Below the pieces are notes generated by a model, which saw only the letters and a list, made by a program, of their open reading frames with translations, searched no databases and had not been told where the DNA came from. Of a DNA stretch of 64,000 bases, positions 32,823 through 43,552 are shown piece after piece. Each line of letters begins with the position of its first letter. The first letter of the stretch is position 1. The translations under genes and the position numbers were made by a program. Where the stretch lies: contig JBAKBP010007989.1 in NCBI GenBank assembly GCA_037953745.1, positions 30,959 through 94,958 on the forward strand, given 5' to 3'. Source of the DNA: Lithodes maja. Its lineage: Eukaryota > Arthropoda > Malacostraca > Decapoda > Lithodidae.

Positions 32823-34147
32823 CACTCGACCCTCCATTTAACGGACAAATGCGTGCAAGCACCTGTCCGTTCCTGCTAAATGTCCGTTGCTGCTAAATAC
32901 TGTCCAGTCCGGATGTAATCCGGAAATTCCTTGAGAAAAATTCGGTGTTGAGTACAGGTGTCCGGATCGATCGTGACATTTAACTGTTATGCATCCTTTT
33001 TTTTACTGTACCTGAAATAAATCCTGGTAATCCCTTGTGCTACACCCTATTGATAATGCAAAACTATTGAACACACTTAAAAGTGTATATTATTTGGTCT
33101 CTATATAATCTATGAATCATTTCCGATATGATAGAATTAAAGATTTTATTTTCCACCAACTCATAATCAGCAAAAACGACACAAATGTCAATTAAAAACA
33201 TGTTATAATATTTCCCCATCATTTTGTGTATACCGTGGGAACAAAAAAAAACAAAAATCTATCAAACGTAAATCTCCCGTCTGGGAAGCTCGGCGCATAG
33301 ACGGACGGGAGGGTTGAAATATTTTGTTGACTATCTCATTTATTATTTATCTATGTGCTGGAAGGATATTATATTTTTCAATTCCATCACATTAGAAATT
33401 ATTCAAAGATTACAAAAAGTCCAAATAAGACATAGTTATGTTAATGTATAAGGGATTTAGGTAGATGAATTAGAGAGATAGATAGATAGAAAGAGTGTGT
33501 ATATCGAGGGAAAAAACAAAACAAAAAATCTATCAAACGTAAATCTTCCGTCTCGGAAGCTCGGCGTCTAGACTGAGGGGAGGGTTGAACTATTTTTTTG
33601 ACTATCTTATTTATCTGTGCTGGAAGGATATTATATTTTTCAATTCCATTACATTAGAAATTATTCAAAGATTATAAAAAGTCCAAATAAGACATAGTTA
33701 TGTTATTGTATAAGGGATTTAGATAGATGAATTAGAGAGATAGATAAATAGAAAGAGTGTGTATATCGAGGGAAAAAAACAAAACAAAAAATCTATCAAA
33801 CGTAAATCTTCCGTCTCTGCTGGCACGGAGGGGAGAGTTGAAATATTTTGTTGACTATCTTATTTATTATTTATCTATGTGCTGGAAGGATATTATATTT
33901 TTCAATTCCATCATATTAGAAATGATTCAAAGATTACAAAAAGTCCAAATAAGACATAGTTATGTTAATGTATAAGGGATTTAGGTAGGTGCATTAGAGA
34001 GATAAATAGATAGAGCAACGGACTTTGCTCCAACTTTTTTATAGCAACGGACTATGTCCGTTGCTGGGTCCATTGTCCGGCCTACATTTTTTGACCGTTA
34101 TTGCCGATATCCGTTAAATCGGAATCCGTTAAATGGAGGTTAGAGTG
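32823..34147. mobile_element. pogo/Tigger-like MITE with internal tandem repeat
   Basis: The ends are CACTCGACCCTCCATTTAACGG and, inverted, CACTCTAACCTCCATTTAACGG, flanked by TA (32821-32822 and 34148-34149). Subterminal 'tgtccgttgctg' repeats occur at both sides. The interior holds three copies of a roughly 265-bp unit. No transposase is encoded. Confidence 0.75.
33240..34010. repeat. three tandem ~265-bp units
   Basis: The phrase 'atctatcaaacgtaaatct' starts at 33257, 33528 and 33791, giving periods of 271 and 263 bp. Each unit also contains 'gctggaaggatattatattt' and 'gtccaaataagacatagtta'. The units lie inside the MITE. Confidence 0.85.
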
Positions 34148-34329
34148 TACTGTATTACAAAAATATGCAAGCAGGCAATTAAAACAATATAATAAAAATA
34201 CAAAATGTATGCTTTAACAAATTCACTAAACAAAGTAACAACCAAATACATATACAGTACTGTACTGTACTGTACTAACAATGTGGTCACTGGGCATACT
34301 GTATATACTGTACAGGTATATATGTGCAG

Positions 34330-34330
<1 letters not shown>

Positions 34331-34372
<42 letters not shown>
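34331..34372. repeat. (AT)n microsatellite
   Basis: A pure dinucleotide run next to CAGTACTGTA-rich sequence (34254-34276). Confidence 0.9.
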
Positions 34373-34375
<3 letters not shown>

Positions 34376-34409
34376 TGAAAGCAATGTCAATTAACACGAC
34401 ATTATTATC

Positions 34410-34478
34410 TTGGCAGCCCAGTGGTAGAGCATTGTCGTACCGTTTGTGGGTCCCGGGTTCGATTCCCGGCAGTTGTAA
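34410..34478 (+). repeat. tRNA-like sequence
   Basis: It has an A-box-like TGGCAGCCCAGTGGTAGAGC and a perfect B box GGTTCGATTCC at 34456-34466. The ends do not form an acceptor stem. It is probably a SINE head or tRNA pseudogene. Confidence 0.5.
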
Positions 34479-34508
34479 TCATTCATAATTCATTAACCCT
34501 ACACTTTA

Positions 34509-35450
34509 TTGTGTATGTGGTTAGATGTTAAGGATGCACACGGTGTCGCCTATCATTTCTATGCTGACGACACCCAAATTTATGTGAAGATCACAGGCAT
34601 AGCTGATACACAGAGGAAGGTGGAAATGCTGATGACCGATATCAAGAAGTGGATGAGGACAAGAAAACTTAAACTAAATGATAACAAAACTGAAATTCTC
34701 ATCATCCGAGGAAACAGAAGGGGTACTGACGCAGTAAATGCACTCTCCATTGATACGGGTGACTCACAGCTACAACCAGTAAACTTTGTTTGGAATCTGG
34801 GAGTGTATCTTAACTCAAGACTGGATTTTAAGGAGCACATAAATCAGATTGTCAAAAGTTGCTACCTACACATCAGAAATCTCTACTCGGTGAAGCAGTT
34901 TATACCTAGACGTTGCCTTCTGACACTGGTCCACTCATTGATATTCTCTCGTGTTGATTATTGCAATGCCTTATTTGAGGGTCTTCCAAATTACATATTA
35001 AAGAAAGTACAATCTGTTCTGAACAGAGCTGCAAGACTCATTTTTGGAATTCCACCTGGAACCCCTACCACTTCTTATCACATCGAACTGCACTGGTTAC
35101 CAATAAAAGCTAGAATAGAATTTAAGTTGTGTCTGGTAACTTTCAAGGTCCTCAAATTTGGTGAGCCCGGGTATCTTGCAGAGCTGCTCAGGCGTCCACC
35201 GGCACGCCATGGTGTAGTCGTGCGCCATGACGATGACCCCCTGCGTCTTGATGAGCCGTGGGCTTTCCGGCAGTCATCTTTATTTGAGAGATCATTCTCT
35301 TACATGGCTCCAAGGTTATATAACAGACTGCCACTGACCATGAGACAACTAAGTTCTGTTGAGTGCTTCAAGAGACAACTTAAGACTTTTCTCTTTGTAA
35401 GAAGCTACGATCTCGAGAGGGGTATTATCATGGAGGGCTATAGGGTGTAA
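34509..35450 (+). pseudogene. CR1/L2-like LINE, C-terminal half of RT
   Basis: An open frame of 313 codons begins within the RT palm: YHFYADDTQIYVK is the catalytic motif, then KLKLNDNKTEIL, NLGVYLNSRLDF, SRVDYCNALFEGLP, LHWLPIKARIEF and a final APRLYNRLPL. These blocks are typical of L2/CR1/Rex-type elements. The 5' half, including the endonuclease, is missing (5' truncation near 34500), so it is a dead but little-decayed copy. The 3' flank is a TTA/TA microsatellite (35590-35638). Confidence 0.85.
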
Positions 35451-35736
35451 GCTATTATGCCGCTGCTGGTAGCTGGGTGATACGCATAGGTTTTGTGTTG
35501 CATTGATTTAAGTGTTTTGGGGGGGGGGGGGTTTCGAGCGCCAGTGAATTCTGCGGAAAAATTGGCGCTTGTGAGAAATAGGTAACATGCTTATTATTAT
35601 TATATATATATATACAGTATATATATATATATATATATGCAATTATTGTTGAAAGGTTTGAAAGGTTTTTATTTACTCAGGCGACCCCAAGCGGGGTATA
35701 GGAGTACATATTTTTTACATTAAATATGCAGTTTAA

Positions 35737-36158
35737 CCCTTGTCTAGCGGGGTGTTTTGGGCTCATTTGGGCATATTCAGGCCCTCCTGCATGATAAATC
35801 AAGCATCTGCATGAAAAAAAACAATATTTAGCAAAAAAATAGGCACTAAAAGCTTCAAAATGAGACCAGAACGAGCTACGTAGCACTCGTGGTTCTCTTG
35901 TAGTGGTGCCACGAACATGGAAGTTTAGCATATATCGGTATATTTTCCCAGCTATGGTCACTACTGGCTACACTGCCGGCCTCTCGAGAACACAGGGAAC
36001 ATGAGTTAATGGGCGGCGGTATGCCCTGGGAGTCGGCTGTCTGGCCCGCTGCTCTCCCGGCCATTTGCACTCTATTTTAACCCTTTAAAAACCTTAATAA
36101 TGCTCCTAACTTGCTGCAAATTGGTGCACGACTTAAGTCGAGCGCCGCTCTTTAAGGG
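35737..36158. mobile_element. TTAA MITE family M2, copy 2
   Basis: TTAA lies at 35733-35736 and 36159-36162. The left end is CCCTTGTCTAGCGGGGTG and it shares internal sequence and length with 8184-8603. The right end reads, inverted, CCCTTAAAGAGCGGCG. Confidence 0.75.
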
Positions 36159-36373
36159 TTAAACAATACAAAATATAATGGCTAAACATCATTTACAACT
36201 ATGACCGGTAGCATATGTTTTAGAACAATCAACTGAAAGTTAGCAAACACGAAACACACAAAGAAAGAACATCGCAATAAACAAAAATAAAAGTAAAAAT
36301 AGCACACTTCAGTGCTCATGACAATAATATTGACTCTTTGAACCATTAGGTTTTGATATCTCACAATCACCTT

Positions 36374-37505
36374 GGTTACTATACACTCTTAGTAGACAGA
36401 GGTTTTGAGGCAAGTAAATTGTTACATAAATTTAATCTTTTTAGGGTCAATTATTGTGACTATTCTAATATTTGACATCAATAATTTTAATCAAGCATTT
36501 TTAACTTGTAACCTCTGCTTACTTTTTGTCTGTATTTATTGTTTATCTTTTTCTTTTTCTATAGCTTCGACTTTTCAACTTTGTATACCAATTTGCCTTT
36601 AGATTTAGTATATTCAGAGCTTTGCTTTATTATAGATTTGCACTTTGACAGGTTCGTTGGGAATGGTAATTATTTCATAAATGTTTATACATATTTTAAT
36701 AATGCATCACTTAGCTCTACTCCCACTAGTTCTGTATATTTTGATAGAATTAAACTTAAAGATGCCCTTAAATTCCTCCTTTTCAATACTTATGTTAGAT
36801 TCGGGCCGTACATTTTCAAACAAATATTAGGAATTCCTATGGGTGGAAATGCTAGCCCTTTAATTGCAGACTTATTCTTGCTTGCTTTAGAATTTAAATA
36901 TATAAAAGACTTAGTTGACAGTAGCAAGAAAAATAAAATTCCAGAAAAATTAGCACTTGCTAAACTGTTAAGTAATAGTAGATATATTGATGATATTCTT
37001 GTTTGCAATTTGTTAAATTTTAATCAAGTTGCTAAACTTATTTACCCTAATTCTATTCCCCTCACACAATGTAACGTAAATTATAAAGTTGAAAATTTTC
37101 GTGATATAAATATAGAGATTGTTAATGAACAGTGCATACTTAAAGTATATCACAAAGTTGATGATTTTAATTTTAACGTAATAAACTTTCCTTTCCCTAG
37201 TAGTAATATCGATAGTAAAATAACTTATAATTGTTTTTATTCCCAATTAATAAGATTTTGTAAAATCTGCACTAAAGTAGATGACTTTTGGGCTAGAGCT
37301 AGGTTACTATACAGACTCTTAGTGGACAGAGGTTTTGAGGCAAGTAAATTGTTCCATAAATTTAATCTTTTTAGGGTCAATTATTGTGACTGTATTCTAA
37401 AATTTGACATCAATAATTTTAATCAAGCATTTTTAACTTGAAGTTTCTTGTATAACCTCTGCTTACTTTTTGTCTGTATTTATTGTTTATCTTTTTCTTT
37501 TTCTA
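36374..37505 (+). mobile_element. Penelope-like element with direct-repeat ends
   Basis: A segment of about 190-200 bp is repeated in direct orientation at 36374-36562 and 37302-37505, bracketing one RT frame. The repeat corresponds to the last ~45 codons of the frame plus the 3' untranslated end. The arrangement is that of a partial upstream copy followed by a 5'-truncated copy, as in the pseudo-LTR organisation of Penelope-like elements. A TTAA MITE abuts the right end. Confidence 0.65.
36563..37441 (+). pseudogene. Penelope-like reverse transcriptase, N-truncated
   Basis: The frame (open from 36539) contains FDFSTLYTNLPLDLV (RT motif 3/A with the first Asp), LGIPMGGNASPLIADLFLL (motif 4/B), SRYIDDILV (catalytic pair in C) and FNVINFPFPSSN, ending in FNQAFLT. 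This set (GIPMG...ADL...RYIDD) is typical of Penelope-like RTs that lie outside the LINE and LTR groups. The start (MFIFFFFYS) comes from the repeat junction, so the N-terminal RT part is missing. No GIY-YIG endonuclease is seen after it. Confidence 0.7.
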
Positions 37506-37512
37506 TTATTAA

Positions 37513-38475
37513 CCCTCCAGCCCCGGTTATGTATTATATATATATTCCTCGAAACCCGGGTGTTTTGGCCGAAAAACGTCTAGGCTAGGCTACCGTATAT
37601 TCGTTAATCAGACTGCTTCCCGCATTCCCGCGCATCCCCAAGCGTAGCTGTGTTATTTACCTGTAAAATGGCATTAACCCTTCAAACCCGGTTGGTACAC
37701 ACGTGTACCATTTTTTTTTGGCCCCAGGAACCCGGGTGGTACTACATTGTACCATTGCTTGAAAGCCTGTGAGCTTCGTGTGCGAGGCGTCGGTCCGACG
37801 CATGTAAACAACAGCCGGCTGGACCGACGCTCCGCATCTCCGGCCACAAGAAGGAGAGCGTCGCTTGTTCTTGTGTGCCTGTATGTTGTTGTTCAGTATC
37901 GAAAAGTGGTGTAAAGTGGCTGGTTTGGCCATAAAGTTATCTCCAATGAAATCATCATCACAGCTCACCCAGTTGACTTAGAGAGCTCTACTTAAGGCCA
38001 TTTTACAGGTAAATAACACAGCTACGCTTGGGGATGCGCAGGAATGCGGGAAGCAGTCTGATTAACGAATATACGGTAGCCTAGCCTAGACGTTTTTCGG
38101 CCAAAACACCCGGATTTCGAGGAATATATATATAATATATAGCCGGGGTCGGAGGGTTAAGTAGAGCTCTCTAAGTCAACTGGGTGAGCTGTGATGATGA
38201 TTTCATTGGAGATAACTTTATGGCCAAACCAGCCACTTTACACCACTTTTCGATACTGAACAACAACATACAGGCACACAAGAACAAGCGACGCTCTCCT
38301 TCTTGTGGCCGGAGATGCGGAGCGTCGGTCCAGCCGGCTGTTGTTTACATGCGTCGGACCGACGCCTCGCACAGCAAGCTCACAGGCTGTGACGTCGTGG
38401 GTGCATATGAGGCCTTCCGGGTACCTGTTACATGCTTTTTTATGGGCGTACATGAGGGCATCCGGGAAGGAAGGG
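37513..38475. mobile_element. self-nested TTAA MITE (family M3)
   Basis: The host copy is 37513-37673 plus 38161-38475. A second copy of the same family, 37678-38156, sits inside it in the opposite orientation, with TTAA at 37674-37677 and 38157-38160. The outer TTAAs are 37509-37512 and 38476-38479. The uninterrupted copy at 56064-56543 reads 'aatggcattaagtagagc' at the equivalent point, so the internal TTAA of the family was the target. The inner copy's end CCCTTCAAACCCGG resembles the terminus of the element at 4923-6925. Confidence 0.88.
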
Positions 38476-38485
38476 TTAATATTAA

Positions 38486-41400
38486 CCCCTCCAACCCGGA
38501 TGGGCTCTTGAACGCCCATAACAACCTTGGCCCGCGCAACCCGGATGGGCTCTTGAACGCCCATTGCTTGCATGCGTGCTTTCGAAGGCCGCGCGTAAAT
38601 TTTTGGTATCATGGGACGGTAGGTGGCGCCACCCGGCGTAAACGACGCCACAACAACAGTATCTACCCCGACGCCATCATGGACAGTACGCCAAATAGTG
38701 ATTCCGCTGTGTCCGATACCGTGCTTCCTACGACGCCCTTGCTTGTTCGTCGCGCCTTACCCCGACGCCATCGCCTAAATGTGTTATCTCCCGGAGGTAT
38801 TGAGACGACTTTGAGACTTTATGAGCGAGCTGATGCCAAGCATAATGTTGCTGATGAAGTCAGTGACGACTCCAGTAATTATAAGTCGAGTGATTATGGC
38901 CATGAGAGTGACAAAGAAGAGCAATTCCTGGGATTTGCGAGAGAACATGACAGTGATGAGAGTGATGTAGGTGATGTACCAGTTATTGAGGAAGCTGGTT
39001 TACCTAAAGACAGTGAACTTGAGAGAGTGAGTGAGTGGGAGAGTTCAAGGTCACTCACCAAATTTCGCATAAGTGACACGACTCCAAGCCCTTCCCCAGG
39101 TAAATCGCCTTTCAAGCTACATTTGTATAAGCAAAAAATACTTGAGAAGGCGGCCGCGGCAGCTAGGGAACAAGCAAAAATACTTGGTGAGGATGAGGCT
39201 GTGAGTGAGGGTCAGCGTGGTGACCCTTCTCGTCCGCCATTGTCTCCCTTATCTACCCACGCCACCCAAGATGACCCGGATGCCCCGCATTCTTCCCCAC
39301 CACCCCCACCATTGCCAAGGGTTGAGGACCCCCCACTTTCGGCCTATTTGCCTCCTAGGTCCCCCGACAGGAGACATACTGTTGCCGAAAAGGGGAAAGG
39401 TAGAAAATATACGAAGAAAATTAAGAAAAGTAAGAGAGTTTTGTTCGAGGCTCCCGCGGCGTCCACCCCGGCCGGCCCCAGCCATACGTCCCCGCAACTG
39501 TCCCCGCAACTTTCCCCACGGTCCTCCCCACCTCTCCCGCCTTCAACATGTCTTCCTGAAGAAGTCTTTGAGCTCGCATCACCAATACCTGGGCCTAGTG
39601 ACAGTGAATCATTGCTTTCTGTCACTCGTCGCAGGCCAAGGAGCCCGGGACCTCGGGGGGACACAGCCTCACCTGCCACTCCTTCCCCACCTCGCCCACC
39701 CGCACGCCGCCCACGCATCACTGGTTCCCCGCCAGATTATGTGGGGGCCACTGATGATGAAGGGCACCTCTCTGAAGACTCTGGCCATGATTACATAGGT
39801 CCACCGTCAGGGCAAGATGACCACTCTGACGATGACTATATGGACATCGACGACCCTCGACCCATCCGCTTGGCCCGGCGTCGTGCTGCCCGTCGTGCTG
39901 CCCGCCGCCCTGGCCGACGCCCTCGCCGCCCTAGGGCGCGCGCCTCCCGAGTTGGCCCTGGGCGTGCTGGGCCACCAGCTGGAGCTCCTCGTCAGCGTAG
40001 ACAAGACCCATTCTACGTTTTTCAGTGGCAAGACGTAGTTGATGGGGATGGATACAACCCTGATGTGCCAGCTTTTGATGAGGTACTGGAGGGTTCAGGC
40101 ATTACCCCCAATTTTCCTGCAGGCCCCAATGCTCCACCACACGAACTATTTGAGGCCTTCTTTGATGAGGAGGTGGTAGGCTATGTTGTCAAAGAGACAA
40201 ATAAGCAGCACCAATTCCAGGTCCACTTTTTGGGCAAGGTGACCAAGGGCCACATGAGGCAGTGGACCCCAGTGACTCATAAAGAGTTCATGGTGTTCCT
40301 GGCACTCACCATGCTAATGCCTCATGTCAAGAAGCATAGGTTGCCTGACTATTGGATCACCAATGATCTGATTTCCACCCCTGCCTTCGGGAAATATATG
40401 GCTCGCGACTGGTACCTTGATATCCTCGCAGCGCTCCATCTTGTCACCAACCTTGACGTCCACCTCCCAGACAAGCTGTGGAAGATTAGGACGTTGTATG
40501 AGATGATGCGAGAACGCTTCACCTCCTACTTCAAGCCCTTCCGCAAGGTCGTCATTGACGAGTCTCTTGTGCTGTTCCGGGGAAAACTCAGCTTCCGGCA
40601 GTACATCCCCTCAAAAAGACATCGCTTTGGCATAAAATTCTTTGTGCTGTGCGACTGCCAAACTGGCTATGTCCTGGACTTCCTGGTCTACAGTGGGAAG
40701 GAAGGGGACTTGCTTGTGGACCCCCTCATTGGCTTTGGCGGAGCAGTGGTGCAAGCCATGATGGACCGCTACTTCCATAAGAATCACGTCCTCTACACGG
40801 ACAATTATTACACGTCCCCCACTCTCTCACAGTACCTGCATGAGCGCAAGACGGGGACTGTAGGCACAGTACGAGGGAAAAGGAAGGGCATGCCATCTTT
40901 CCCTCCAAAGACCAAAAAAGGTGATGTATTCAAGAAGAAGTCGGGGCCCATTCTGGCTATCCACTGGCACGACCAGCGGAAGGTCAACCTCCTGACCACC
41001 ATCCACAAGGGGGAAATGGTGGAGACTGGCAAGGTGGATCGCCGCACCCTGGCCAGGGTGACCAAGCCCGATGCTGTCCTGGACTACAACATCAACATGA
41101 GGCTGGTGGACAAGTCCGACATGCAGATAGGCTTCATTGACTGCCTGCGTACCTCGTGCAGATGGTACAAAAAGTTCTTTCTGCATATGGTGGACATGTC
41201 AGTTCTGAATGCATACAATATATACAAGCTTCGGAATGTGAACACACCCCTGAAGTTCAATAGCCTGCGGAGGTTCCAAAAGCAGGTGTTGACGGAGCTC
41301 CTGGAGAAGTATGGTACGTCACAGAGGGCAGTGGCACATCCTGGGCCCGCCGTTATCGACCGCTTGCAGTGTGCTCAATACTTGATTAGGCACAGGCTTG

Positions 41401-41735
41401 GTTCCCTGCCTCAGAATGAATCAGGAAGAACACAGCAGAAGCGGTGCCATGTCTGCTACAACAGCAGGGTGAGGCCGAACCCAGGTAAAAAGTCAACCAT
41501 GGAGTGTGTGGAGTGCAAGGTGGCACTCTGTGCTTTAGAGTGCTTCTTTGATTACCACTCCAAGCTGGAGTTCTAATAATCATACTGAAATTGCCAAATA
41601 AAATGACAATATGTACACTTTAATTATATATAGGCAAAAAGTGGAAGAAAACCAATTTATTGTAATACAAAAGTCATGTATTATGAGAAAATTGATACAA
41701 ATACAATTCCACCATAATAATATGTGAAAGTGACA
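38486..41735 (+). mobile_element. piggyBac element, 3' truncated
   Basis: The left end follows a TTAA (38482-38485) and reads CCCCTCCAACCCGGATGGGC. The motif 'aacccggatgggctcttgaa' occurs twice (about 38494 and 38540) as a subterminal repeat. It carries an intact transposase gene. The 3' untranslated region aligns with that of the 4923-6925 element up to 'gtgaaagtgacacat' (about 41735), then changes abruptly to BEL/Pao sequence. The right terminal repeat is missing, so the copy could not move itself. Confidence 0.85.
38679..41576 (+). CDS. piggyBac-type transposase, 965 aa
   Basis: The start is the ATG of MDSTPNSDSAVSD, equivalent to the start of the deleted copy; the frame is open further upstream into the MITE. 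An acidic, Ser/Pro-rich N-terminal half (residues 1-450) with an Arg-rich block is followed by the DDE domain. Catalytic aspartates are inferred at D627 (VVIDESL), D708 (LYTDNYY) and D811 (RLVDKSD, with D814). The spacings of 81 and 103 fit the family (78 and 101 in the insect piggyBac protein). A cysteine-rich C-terminal domain follows (KRCHVCYNS, CVEC, CALEC). It would cut and paste elements at TTAA in the nucleus. The frame is intact, so it may supply activity for the TTAA MITEs (inference). Confidence 0.9.
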   Translation: MDSTPNSDSAVSDTVLPTTPLLVRRALPRRHRLNVLSPGGIETTLRLYERADAKHNVADEVSDDSSNYKSSDYGHESDKEEQFLGFAREHDSDESDVGDVPVIEEAGLPKDSELERVSEWESSRSLTKFRISDTTPSPSPGKSPFKLHLYKQKILEKAAAAAREQAKILGEDEAVSEGQRGDPSRPPLSPLSTHATQDDPDAPHSSPPPPPLPRVEDPPLSAYLPPRSPDRRHTVAEKGKGRKYTKKIKKSKRVLFEAPAASTPAGPSHTSPQLSPQLSPRSSPPLPPSTCLPEEVFELASPIPGPSDSESLLSVTRRRPRSPGPRGDTASPATPSPPRPPARRPRITGSPPDYVGATDDEGHLSEDSGHDYIGPPSGQDDHSDDDYMDIDDPRPIRLARRRAARRAARRPGRRPRRPRARASRVGPGRAGPPAGAPRQRRQDPFYVFQWQDVVDGDGYNPDVPAFDEVLEGSGITPNFPAGPNAPPHELFEAFFDEEVVGYVVKETNKQHQFQVHFLGKVTKGHMRQWTPVTHKEFMVFLALTMLMPHVKKHRLPDYWITNDLISTPAFGKYMARDWYLDILAALHLVTNLDVHLPDKLWKIRTLYEMMRERFTSYFKPFRKVVIDESLVLFRGKLSFRQYIPSKRHRFGIKFFVLCDCQTGYVLDFLVYSGKEGDLLVDPLIGFGGAVVQAMMDRYFHKNHVLYTDNYYTSPTLSQYLHERKTGTVGTVRGKRKGMPSFPPKTKKGDVFKKKSGPILAIHWHDQRKVNLLTTIHKGEMVETGKVDRRTLARVTKPDAVLDYNINMRLVDKSDMQIGFIDCLRTSCRWYKKFFLHMVDMSVLNAYNIYKLRNVNTPLKFNSLRRFQKQVLTELLEKYGTSQRAVAHPGPAVIDRLQCAQYLIRHRLGSLPQNESGRTQQKRCHVCYNSRVRPNPGKKSTMECVECKVALCALECFFDYHSKLEF

Positions 41736-41740
41736 CATAT

Positions 41741-43552
41741 GTGTCAACGCCTAAGGTACTAGGCGTTGAGTGGCTAACTGATAAGGATATGTTACAGGTT
41801 AATTGCCGCGGAAGTAGCCCTGCATTGGTTACAAAACGCGAGGCTCTAAGTCTAACCGCGAGTGTGTTCGATCCTCTAGGAGTGTTGCTACCGGTAACCA
41901 TCCGGGCGCGGAGGTTCGTACAGGACTTGTGGAGATTAGAGTGTGGGTGGGATGTACCCATTCCAGATGACATGCGAGCTAACTGGCAGGGTATTTATGA
42001 CAATATGATAAATAGTACAGGTATCATGTTTCCCCGTCAGGTCACTAATTCTAAGAGGGTTACGCTGCACCTATTTAGTGACGCTAGCTCAGTAGCATAT
42101 GGTGTAGCGGCCTATGCGGTTGGTGATGAGGTGAGTAGGTTAGTAATGGCCAAAGCTAAGGTGGCACCTATTAAGTCCCTCACCATACCTAAGATGGAGT
42201 TGACTGCTGTTCTTCTCGCAGCTCGTCTCGCATGTAATATATGTGAGGCCTACGCGGACGAGCTGATTATAGAGAATGTATACCTCTGGTCGGACAGCCA
42301 GATAACCCTATGCTGGTTGTCTATTAAAAAGATTTTGCCTATATATGTTCAAAATAGAGTTGATGAGATAAAGTCATTAGTCCCCGCCGCTCATTTTCGT
42401 TATGTGTCCACAGAGGACAACCCCAGTGATTTAGTCACCAGAGGGATTTCATATGTGTCCTTAGTAGCTTCTTCGCTTTGGTGGGGAGGGCCCACATGGC
42501 TACCTCACCAAATGCTATGGCCTGATCATGGCCCAATAGGGGGCTCAATAGGAGGGGACACCACTGTGGGTTGTAACTCGAGTCAAGATGGAACCCTGTC
42601 ATTGCCGGTACCGGTTGCCCCTACTGCCATATTGAATTGGGACCGGTATGGCTCATATATGAAGTCATGGCATGTAATGGCATGGGTCCTTAGGTTTATT
42701 AGGACTCTTAAAGAGAAGACACAAGGGAACTATCAGGCAAAACCGGCATATTTGACGGTGCCGGAATTAAGAGCAGCAGAGTCAGCCATGATTAAGGTAG
42801 CTCAGAGAGAAGCTTACTCTGAGGAACACCACTATTTGTCAATAGGACAGGGCACACCAAGCAATATAGTGAAGCAGTTAGGCCTCTATATGGAGGGAGG
42901 CATGATACGCTGTAGAGGTAGGCTACACTTGTCAGCTTTACAGGATAGCGCCAAGTACCCTATCCTTATCCCTAATAAACATCGTATAGCCACTCTCCTT
43001 AGTAATTACTGCCACAAAGTGTGTAACCATAGTTGTGTTGTAAATTACATAAGGCAAAGATGGTGGATCCCCAAGATTAAACAGGTAGTAAAGAAAGCCT
43101 TGAGGGGATGTATCATCTGCAAGAGATTGCAAGGTACATCATACCGTGCTGTACAGGCCCCTCCATTGCCGGAGTTTAGGGTTCAGGAAGTGAGTCCTTT
43201 CCAGGTAATGGGGGTTGACTACACAGGTGCCTTGCCAGTAAAAGAGAAGGGGGGTACTGTAAGTAAACTATATGTAGTCTTATTCACCTGTGCAGTTACT
43301 AGAGCGGTCCATGTAGAGACGGTGTCTAACCTCTCCTGCGAATCATTTTTGCATGCGTTCCGTAGGTTTAGTAGCAGGAGGGGTTACCCTGAGATTATGA
43401 TGAGTGATAATGCCACCACATTTGTTAGCGGAGCCAGTACATTACGGGAGTTGATAGATGATGCAAGGTTAAAAGGTACTCTAGCGGAATTCAAGTGCGA
43501 GTGGCGGTTTATACCGGCCAGGGCGCCATGGTTCGGTGCCATATGCGAACAA
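41741..43552 (+). pseudogene. BEL/Pao retrotransposon pol, partial
   Basis: The frame starts after the RT active site (KVLGVEWLTDKD, SVFDPLGVLLPV are post-RT BEL motifs), then the RNase H-like region (HLFSDASSVAYGVAAY, PKMELTAVLLAARLA, WSDSQITLCWL, ADN-like SDLVTRG) and the integrase: an H/C zinc part (RWWIPKIKQVVKKALRGCIICKR), D in MGVDYTGALP and D in MMSDNATTF. It stops matching after APWFGAICE, just before the third catalytic residue. Both ends are truncated, no LTR is seen, and the element cannot function. Confidence 0.88.

Noticed and set aside
39205..39798. 197-residue plus-strand frame in another phase
   Set aside because: It is a shadow of the GC-rich, Pro-rich part of the piggyBac transposase.
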